Assembly: GCF_029277305.1 (NCBI RefSeq)
Contig: NZ_CP119526.1
Strand: one strand, 5' to 3'
Origin: Guptibacillus hwajinpoensis
GTDB lineage: Bacteria; Bacillota; Bacilli; Bacillales; Guptibacillaceae
Length of the DNA stretch: 64,000 nt
Shown here piece after piece: positions 58,837 to 64,000 of this stretch. The stretch's first letter is position 1. Every line of letters begins with the position of its first letter. Under the pieces are notes generated by a model. It ran no database searches and was not told the DNA's origin. It worked only from the letters and a program-made list of their open reading frames with translations. Both the position numbers and the translations under genes were made by a program.

Positions 58837-59505
58837 ATGAAATGGATTATTTCTGCCTTAATGATTGCAGTGCTATTCGTAACTGCATCACCTCAGAGCC
58901 TGGCAGCTGAGAACAACAATGTTGCGAATGTTCGTGTGATTCACGCTTCTCCTGATGCGCCATCTGTAGACGTTTATGTTGATGGAAAACCAGCTTTTAA
59001 AGGAGCATCTTTCAAAGACGTAACCGATTATGCAGCGTTAGCACCGGGAGAGAAGAAAGTTCAAATTTTCGCTACTTCTGCCAATGGGAAAGGAAAGCCA
59101 GTACTTGAGCAGAAATTAACTGTTGAAGCTGGTAAGAATTATTCGGTTGTTGCTTTAGGGGAAGTAGACAATCTATCTGTGCTTGCTCTAGAAGATCAAA
59201 AAGGATCGGGAGATAAGGCTGGGCTTAGAGCTGTTCATGCTTCTCCCGACGCGCCACCTGTTGATATCGCGGTGAAAGACGGCGATGTGTTAATTAAGAA
59301 CCTCGCCTTCGGTCAAAATTCAGAGTACTTAACTGTAAGCCCGGATTCTTATAATCTTGAAGTTCGCGCAACGGGAAGTGATACATCTGTACTTGATCTT
59401 CCTAATGTACCGGTTGAAGCTGGTGTTAACTATACAGCTATCGCAATTGGTTTTCTTGATGGTGATCCTGCGCTTAATGTGATCCTATTAAAAGATGGTA
59501 AGTAA
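58837..59505 (+). CDS. Secreted protein with two DUF4397 domains
   Basis: Exported protein of 222 residues. The signal peptide is MKWIISALMIAVLFVTASPQ, cleaved near SLAAE. Two repeats follow, each starting with the DUF4397 hallmark (VRVIHASPDAPSVDVYVDG and LRAVHASPDAPPVDIAVKD) and of about 95 residues. The domain occurs in surface and extracellular proteins; function unknown. AAAGGTAG-like ribosome site. Monocistronic with terminator. Confidence 0.88.
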   Translation: MKWIISALMIAVLFVTASPQSLAAENNNVANVRVIHASPDAPSVDVYVDGKPAFKGASFKDVTDYAALAPGEKKVQIFATSANGKGKPVLEQKLTVEAGKNYSVVALGEVDNLSVLALEDQKGSGDKAGLRAVHASPDAPPVDIAVKDGDVLIKNLAFGQNSEYLTVSPDSYNLEVRATGSDTSVLDLPNVPVEAGVNYTAIAIGFLDGDPALNVILLKDGK

Positions 59506-59509
59506 AAAG

Positions 59510-59540
59510 CTCCGCAGCGTAAATCGCTGCGGATGTTTTT
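59510..59540 (+). terminator. Terminator of DUF4397 gene
   Basis: TCCGCAGCG and CGCTGCGGA form the stem, followed by TGTTTTTG. Confidence 0.85.
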
Positions 59541-59588
59541 GTCTTCGCTTGTTAATACTGTAAGCATTTCTATTAAGGAGTGAGTTAT

Positions 59589-59828
59589 ATGCATACCAAG
59601 CATACTGTTCGATACATCTGTGAGCGCTACCCAAGTGGCAATCATTATTATTACAAACAAGAATTAATTACACATGATTCCTGGCAGAATCCTTTATCCA
59701 TCCAATGGTCAGCAAGAAGACCAATCTCAAGTAGAACGTTCATTAAGAAGGAAAAAGAAGGATATAAAACAATTAACACATTTATCGAAAAGCAACCAGC
59801 TGACATTCTGATGTTCTCAAAGGCATAG
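59589..59828 (+). CDS. Hypothetical basic protein, 79 aa
   Basis: Soluble protein (MHTKHTVRYICERYPSGNHY..., ending INTFIEKQPADILMFSK). AAGGAG lies seven to eight bases before the ATG at 59589. Rich in Tyr, His and Lys. I do not recognise the family. It is followed by two more small genes on the same strand with good ribosome sites. Confidence 0.6.
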   Translation: MHTKHTVRYICERYPSGNHYYYKQELITHDSWQNPLSIQWSARRPISSRTFIKKEKEGYKTINTFIEKQPADILMFSKA

Positions 59829-59884
59829 TTGCCGGTTTCATTACTATAGTATAAAGGAATTATTAGGTTGAGGAGGGAAGTAGT

Positions 59885-60091
59885 ATGAAGACAATTTATC
59901 ATGTGCAAAGCGGGAAGTATGAGAAATGGGAACTTAAGAAAGAAGGCGCCAATCAAGCAACGAAAACCTTTGAAACAAAGGAAGAAGCTTATCAATTTGG
60001 AAGGGAGATGTGTGATGAAAATCGCCCATCTGAATTAATTGTTCACCAGTTAAATGGAGACATAGAAGATAAAAGTCTATATAATAAGTAG
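59885..60091 (+). CDS. DUF2188 family protein
   Basis: A 68-residue protein (IYHVQSGKYEKWELKKEGAN, then ATKTFETKEEAYQFGREM, ending SELIVHQLNGDIED). The W-x-x-K-x-EG-A-x-A-x-x-TF-TKEEA pattern plus SELIVH-x-x-G-I is DUF2188. Function unknown. GAGGAGG lies before the ATG. Confidence 0.8.
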   Translation: MKTIYHVQSGKYEKWELKKEGANQATKTFETKEEAYQFGREMCDENRPSELIVHQLNGDIEDKSLYNK

Positions 60092-60176
60092 AGTTTTCGG
60101 TTCTAACGTACATATTTTTCATTTATTGAATAAATATAGTACTAACTACTATCCTGATGAAGGAAGGGAACCGTTT

Positions 60177-60659
60177 ATGAATTTTATAAGTCCAACGGCT
60201 GGAAAAGTAACAATGGATCAAGTCACTCAGCTTATTGAGAGGTATACAGAGGAAGATCCGAAAGGGAAATATAGGATTGTGATTGGGACAGATTCTCAAA
60301 CGAGTCGAAAAGCGACACAGTTCGTAACAGCAATCATTATTCACCGTGTTGGTAAAGGAGCAAGAATATTCTATCGCAAGGTTAAGCATAAACCGATCCA
60401 TGAGCTCAGGCATCGGATCTACAAGGAAACGGAAATGAGTCTTGAGCTGATGGAGTTGTTAAAAGAAGAGGGCTTTTCAGCTTTGCTTGAGAAATGGCCA
60501 ATTGAGATTCATTTAGATGTAGGTAAACAGGGGGAAACTCGTAAAGTGATACAGGAAGTTGTTGGGTGGGTTACCTCTGTTGGCTATATTGCAAGAATTA
60601 AACCAGATTCATATGGGGCAAGCAGTGTTGCGGATCGGTATACGAAATCAATAAGCTGA
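60177..60659 (+). CDS. YkuK family (DUF458) RNase H-like protein
   Basis: Protein of about 160 residues. RIVIGTDSQTSRKATQFVTA and IIIHRVGKGARIFYRK match YkuK; the VIGTDSQ motif carries the first acidic residue of an RNase H-like fold. The C-terminal half (IEIHLDVGKQGETRKVIQEV, DSYGASSVADRYTK) supplies further acidic residues and the final A-D-R-Y-T. Biochemical role unknown. The ATG at 60177 has AAGGAAGGG upstream; a TTG at 60126 is possible. Confidence 0.82.
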   Translation: MNFISPTAGKVTMDQVTQLIERYTEEDPKGKYRIVIGTDSQTSRKATQFVTAIIIHRVGKGARIFYRKVKHKPIHELRHRIYKETEMSLELMELLKEEGFSALLEKWPIEIHLDVGKQGETRKVIQEVVGWVTSVGYIARIKPDSYGASSVADRYTKSIS

Positions 60660-60684
60660 ACTGGCTGATAAAGCCAGTTTTTTC
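60659..60684 (+). terminator. Terminator of ykuK-like gene
   Basis: AACTGGCT and AGCCAGTT flank a GATAA loop, followed by TTTTC. Confidence 0.85.
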
Positions 60685-60739
60685 ATTTTTATGAAACCTA
60701 ATTTTTACTCTTTCGTATGATAGACAAAGGAGTGATGAG

Positions 60740-61558
60740 ATGAAATTAAAGCTATATTCTTTAATCGTTACGGTATTTATTGTTCTTGCAGCGTGTAGTG
60801 GTACCACGGAATCTGGAGGAGAAATTAGCGTTGATATAGGAATTGACGCGCAAGAGGTGTTCGAAAAGTCCATTGCTGCTCAAGAAGATGTCACCAGTTT
60901 TAGGATGATGGCAAACATGAACCAAACCTTCGATTCTAATGAAGAAGAGGTTGAGATTACAAGTAAAATCGATTCTAATATGGTGGTAGATCCGTTAGCA
61001 TTTCACCAGGTAATTGATATGAATGCAAATGGTGAGGCTATGCAAATGGAGTCGTATTATAGTGAAGCAGGCTTTTTCATGAAACAAGGAGAAGAATGGA
61101 TGGAATTTCCTGATGAAATGACAGATTCACTGCTCACCATGCAGCAATCACAAGCGGATCCTTCTGAACAAATGGAAATGCTAAAAAAGTACGTTGACGA
61201 ATTTAAGCTAGTAGAAAATGAAGGTACATATGTGATGACTATGAAAGCGACAGGAGAGAAATACCAGGAATTGTTAGATGAAACCGTTGAGAACATGGGG
61301 CAACAAAATGAGATGCTTCAGGGATTTACCGAGCAATTGAAAGTGAATGAAGTAGAATACACTCTCACAATTGGAAAAGCTGACTTCCTAATAAGGGAAT
61401 TCCAGATGAAAATGGATAGTGAAATAACAATGGAAGATGAATCGATTTCGATGTTAATGGAAATGGACTCACAGTTTGAGAACTATAATGAAATAGAAGA
61501 AGTAACAGTCCCAGAAGAAGTAATTCAACAAGCGAAAGAGATGCCGGGGATCTCCTAG
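60740..61558 (+). CDS. Predicted lipoprotein, DUF6612-like
   Basis: Lipoprotein of 272 residues. Signal LYSLIVTVFIVLAAC with Cys lipidation, then a Ser/Thr/Gly linker. The mature domain has VTSFRMMANMNQTF, EAMQMESYYSEAGFFMKQGE and EWMEFPDEM. This half-barrel pattern (LolA/LppX-like) is found in the DUF6612 lipoproteins of bacilli. Very Met- and Glu-rich. Possibly binds a lipid or hydrophobic ligand; not shown. Confidence 0.75.
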   Translation: MKLKLYSLIVTVFIVLAACSGTTESGGEISVDIGIDAQEVFEKSIAAQEDVTSFRMMANMNQTFDSNEEEVEITSKIDSNMVVDPLAFHQVIDMNANGEAMQMESYYSEAGFFMKQGEEWMEFPDEMTDSLLTMQQSQADPSEQMEMLKKYVDEFKLVENEGTYVMTMKATGEKYQELLDETVENMGQQNEMLQGFTEQLKVNEVEYTLTIGKADFLIREFQMKMDSEITMEDESISMLMEMDSQFENYNEIEEVTVPEEVIQQAKEMPGIS

Positions 61559-61564
61559 GAAGAG

Positions 61565-61592
61565 AAGAGTACTGAATAAGTACTCTTTTTTT
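61565..61592 (+). terminator. Terminator of lipoprotein gene
   Basis: AAGAGTAC and GTACTCTT flank TGAATAA, followed by TTTTT. Its T run merges into the next family C element. Confidence 0.85.
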
Positions 61593-61706
61593 ATGGCTAT
61601 GTTAATGAACAGTGTTGATTTTTGGCTCATTCGAGTGAAACTGAAGTTTCACTCGAATGAGCCAAAAATCGAGAAATCAACAATATGTGCTAACATAGCC
61701 TTATTT
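61593..61706. mobile_element. Family C palindrome element, short copy
   Basis: GGCTATGTTA/TAACATAGCC ends, TGTTGATTTTTGGCTCATTC/GAATGAGCCAAAAATC inner arms and a CGAGTGAAAC/GTTTCACTCG centre. It matches the 51899 element minus its 85-bp internal hairpin block. It is directly followed by a family A copy. Confidence 0.85.
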
Positions 61707-61710
61707 ATTG

Positions 61711-61900
61711 ATAAGGCTCTTGTATAAATACCACACTTAGCAATTGGAGCGGAAGAATGCTCGACTCCTGCGGGACTAGCGGGACAGGTGAGACCCCGCA
61801 GGAGCGTTAGCGACGAGGAGGCTCACCGCCCGCCCCGCGGAAAGCGAGCATTCTGGAGCGGAAATGACCAGGTATAGCAACAATGTCTACGAAAATAGTC
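61711..61900 (+). repeat. Family A repeat, long form, shortened left arm
   Basis: TAAGGCTCTTGTATAAATAC joins almost directly to CACACTTAGC, so the AGATTGTTGC part of the left arm is deleted. The GC-rich cassette and right end (GCAACAATGTCTACGAAAAT) are complete. It lies next to the short family C copy. Confidence 0.82.
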
Positions 61901-61993
61901 ATTCATAAACAACTTACGCGCTTTTATACTGGAAAAAAGTGTTCATAAGCGTTACCATTAGCCTTAATCAATGTTTTGAAAGGAGCAAGGCTG

Positions 61994-63013
61994 ATGTCTA
62001 CAGAATCACTCGTATTCGATCAACTTAACAGACCTCTAAGGGACTTACGTATATCTGTAACAGATCGCTGCAACTTCCGCTGTCGCTACTGTATGCCTGA
62101 GGAGACATTCGGCCCAGACTACGAATTTTTACCTAAGACGAGTCTCCTTCAATTTGAAGAAATCACAAGACTTGCCCGTATGTTCGTTCAAATGGGTGTT
62201 GAGAAAATTCGTCTAACTGGTGGCGAACCACTTCTTAGAAAAGATTTACCTGTACTAGTTGGGATGTTATCTAATATAGATGGGCTTAATGATATAGCGC
62301 TTACAACAAATGCTTCTTTATTAAAAAAGTTCGCTATTCCACTTAAACAAGCAGGATTAACACGAGTTAATGTAAGTCTAGATGCCATTCACGATGAAAC
62401 GTTTGGAAAAATGAACGGTAGAGGAACGAAGATCAAGCCTGTATTGGAAGGCATTCAAGCCGCATCAGATGCAGGGCTCAATGTGAAAATAAATATGGTC
62501 GTTCAAAAAGGGATCAATGATCATGAAGTTGTACCAATGGCAGAGTATTTCCGACACAGTGGTCATATCGTCAGATTTATTGAATACATGGATGTAGGCA
62601 ACTCCAATGGGTGGAAGTTCGACCATGTAATGAACAAAAAGGATATCATTGACACTATTTCAAAGGTGTATCCGCTTGAACCTATTGAAGCGTCCTATTT
62701 TGGAGAAGTAGCTAGTCGATATCAATTCAGTGATGGTGCTGGTGAGATTGGCGTTATATCTTCAGTAAGTGACTCATTTTGCTCGAGCTGTACAAGAGCA
62801 AGGCTATCAGCAGACGGAGCGCTATACACATGTCTGTTTGCTTCACGAGGGACAAGTCTTCGTAATCCTTTACGTAATGGAGCATCTGATGAAGACATGC
62901 AAAAGATGCTCACTGATTTGTGGAACGGTCGGCACGATCGTTATTCAGATGAACGAACGGAAGAAGGCGTAGCGAAACGTGAGAAAATTGAAATGTCATT
63001 CATTGGTGGCTAG
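61994..63013 (+). CDS. moaA: GTP 3',8-cyclase MoaA
   Basis: Radical-SAM enzyme of 339 residues making the first intermediate of molybdenum cofactor from GTP. The N-terminal cluster motif is TDRCNFRCRYCMPEE (C-x3-C-x2-C); the substrate-side cluster uses SFCSSCTRARLSADG plus YTCLF. LTGGEPLLRKDL is the SAM-binding GGE segment. AAAGGAG precedes the ATG at 61994; the in-frame TTG at 61976 is less good. fdhD follows immediately, so the operon serves a molybdenum enzyme, probably formate dehydrogenase. Confidence 0.94.
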   Translation: MSTESLVFDQLNRPLRDLRISVTDRCNFRCRYCMPEETFGPDYEFLPKTSLLQFEEITRLARMFVQMGVEKIRLTGGEPLLRKDLPVLVGMLSNIDGLNDIALTTNASLLKKFAIPLKQAGLTRVNVSLDAIHDETFGKMNGRGTKIKPVLEGIQAASDAGLNVKINMVVQKGINDHEVVPMAEYFRHSGHIVRFIEYMDVGNSNGWKFDHVMNKKDIIDTISKVYPLEPIEASYFGEVASRYQFSDGAGEIGVISSVSDSFCSSCTRARLSADGALYTCLFASRGTSLRNPLRNGASDEDMQKMLTDLWNGRHDRYSDERTEEGVAKREKIEMSFIGG

Positions 63014-63028
63014 GTGATGGAGAAGGAA

Positions 63029-63814
63029 ATGAACAGACACACTACAGAACGCGGCGTTATTCGTTATGAGGGCGGACAATTTATCGAGCAAGAAGATACC
63101 ATTGCATTAGAAAAACCTCTTACGATTCGAATTAATCAGGTTGAATTTGCGACAGTCGTTTGCACACCTGATCATCTAAAAGATATGGTGGTTGGCTTCC
63201 TCGCTTCAGAAGGAGTCATTCGATCCTATCGTGATGTGGAAGAAATGCTTTTTAATGATAGTCAAGGTATTGTTAATGTAAAAGCCTCTGTCAGTATGTC
63301 TCTCACATCTGAAACATATACAAAGCGCGTAATCAGCTCCTGCTGTGGAAAAAGCAGACACTTTTATTTGCAGAGTGACTCTCAAACGGCAAGAACAATC
63401 ATGCGCGCACCAAAGCTCACTGCTCAGGAATGTCTTTCAAATATGAAGAAACTACAAGAGCAGTCCACGACCTTTAAATCAACGGGTGGTGTTCATAACG
63501 CAGCTATTTTTAAAGGTGATGAATTGATCGCATCTCGTACTGATATTGGTCGGCACAACGCGCTTGATAAATTGTACGGTTATGCACTACGGCATCATAT
63601 TCATCCATCTGAGCTTAGCGTTGCATTTAGTGGAAGAATATCTTCGGAAGTTGTCCTTAAGCTTTCTAAGATGGGGATTGGCATACTTCTGTCGAAATCA
63701 GCACCTACTGATCTTGCCCTTCAATTAGCTGAAGATCTCGAGATTACGACAGTCGGATTTATACGAAAAGGCGGATTTAACATTTACACAAAGCATGAAA
63801 GAATTATTATTTGA
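63029..63814 (+). CDS. fdhD: FdhD sulfurtransferase for formate dehydrogenase
   Basis: Protein of about 261 residues that passes sulfur to the molybdenum cofactor of formate dehydrogenase. Landmarks are DMVVGFLASEGVI, the SSCCGKS cysteine pair, FKSTGGVHNAAIF and RTDIGRHNALDKLYG, with SKSAPTDLA near the end. GGAGAAGG before the ATG at 63029 favours that start; a GTG at 63014 abuts the moaA stop. It is co-transcribed with moaA. No formate dehydrogenase is in the window. Confidence 0.92.
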   Translation: MNRHTTERGVIRYEGGQFIEQEDTIALEKPLTIRINQVEFATVVCTPDHLKDMVVGFLASEGVIRSYRDVEEMLFNDSQGIVNVKASVSMSLTSETYTKRVISSCCGKSRHFYLQSDSQTARTIMRAPKLTAQECLSNMKKLQEQSTTFKSTGGVHNAAIFKGDELIASRTDIGRHNALDKLYGYALRHHIHPSELSVAFSGRISSEVVLKLSKMGIGILLSKSAPTDLALQLAEDLEITTVGFIRKGGFNIYTKHERIII

Positions 63815-63843
63815 AACACCTTCAGGTTGAAGGTGTTTTTTTT
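63814..63843 (+). terminator. Terminator of moaA-fdhD
   Basis: AACACCTTC and GAAGGTGTT flank AGGTT, followed by six T. Confidence 0.9.
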
Positions 63844-63899
63844 GGTTAAGTCGTTCATACTACAGAACAAACATGCTTTAATTGAAAGGCGGGTTTATA

Positions 63900-64000
63900 A
63901 TGGGTTGGACGATCGCGTTGATTTTTTGGGTGGCAGGTGTAGTGATTGTGGGAAGTCCTCGATATTTATTCTATCGATTAGAAGAAATGAAAACGGAAAC
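63900..64000 (+). CDS. Partial small membrane protein, cut by window end
   Basis: An open frame from an ATG with AAAGGCGGG upstream. The visible part is a span (TIALIFWVAGVVIVG) and the start of a charged region (YRLEEMKTET). It runs off the end of the window. No family can be assigned. Confidence 0.55.
   Translation, partial: MGWTIALIFWVAGVVIVGSPRYLFYRLEEMKTE

Overview
The window reads as chromosomal DNA of a low-GC, endospore-forming member of the Bacillaceae. Evidence: a gerP spore-coat permeability cluster with SigK-type promoters, a GerA-family germinant receptor operon, an RsbR-type stressosome protein, SwrC/YerP, SodF with its long N-terminal extension, MntABCD, CtaM (DUF420), strong AGGAGG ribosome sites, frequent TTG/GTG starts and U-tailed hairpin terminators. 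The repeat content suggests a marine or halotolerant Bacillus relative, but I cannot name the species. I saw no prophage, transposase gene, CRISPR array, rRNA or tRNA.

Layout. 0-10 kb: sigma-70 family factor, TetR regulator divergent from a SwrC-like RND pump, RsbR paralogue, an isolated SigI C-terminal-like domain, HAD hydrolase, signal peptidase I, CAP-domain exoprotein. 10-19 kb: GNAT, AlkD-like DNA repair, SEC-C protein, two histidine kinases, LCP ligase, YihY, HMA protein, polysaccharide deacetylase. 19-30 kb: divergent NCS2 purine permeases, universal stress protein, pentose phosphate genes rpiA, gndA and zwf, a cyclase-family hydrolase, ctaM-like gene, deoD. 30-41 kb: germinant receptor XA-XB-XC, M20 amidohydrolase with a GAF/PucR regulator, an MHYT-like sensor kinase, and a UspA-HTH fusion. 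41-46 kb: MntR-type leader and mntABCD. 47-50 kb: a Cys-rich mini-protein, a malate synthase-like pseudoenzyme and isocitrate lyase. 50-52 kb: large repeat arrays and a gene read through an in-frame TGA, most likely a selenoprotein. 52-64 kb: sodF, a class A PBP with a very long acidic tail, the reordered gerP cluster, small hypothetical genes, moaA and fdhD.

Three families of dispersed palindromic elements decorate the intergenic regions: family A (about 110-240 bp, MITE-like, at least eight copies), family B (about 120-bp tandem modules in two arrays, with compensatory changes in a hairpin), and family C (two nested-palindrome elements). A 5 x 20-bp tandem array adjoins one family B array.

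The points that most deserve a second look are: (1) the UGA-containing GrdB/PrdB-like reductase gene with a bacterial SECIS-like hairpin; (2) the catalytically stripped malate synthase-like protein co-transcribed with isocitrate lyase; (3) the UspA-HTH fusion with an internal Shine-Dalgarno and start; (4) the family B arrays lying as long 3' UTRs directly after stop codons; (5) the double MntR-box leader with an internal terminator before mntA.
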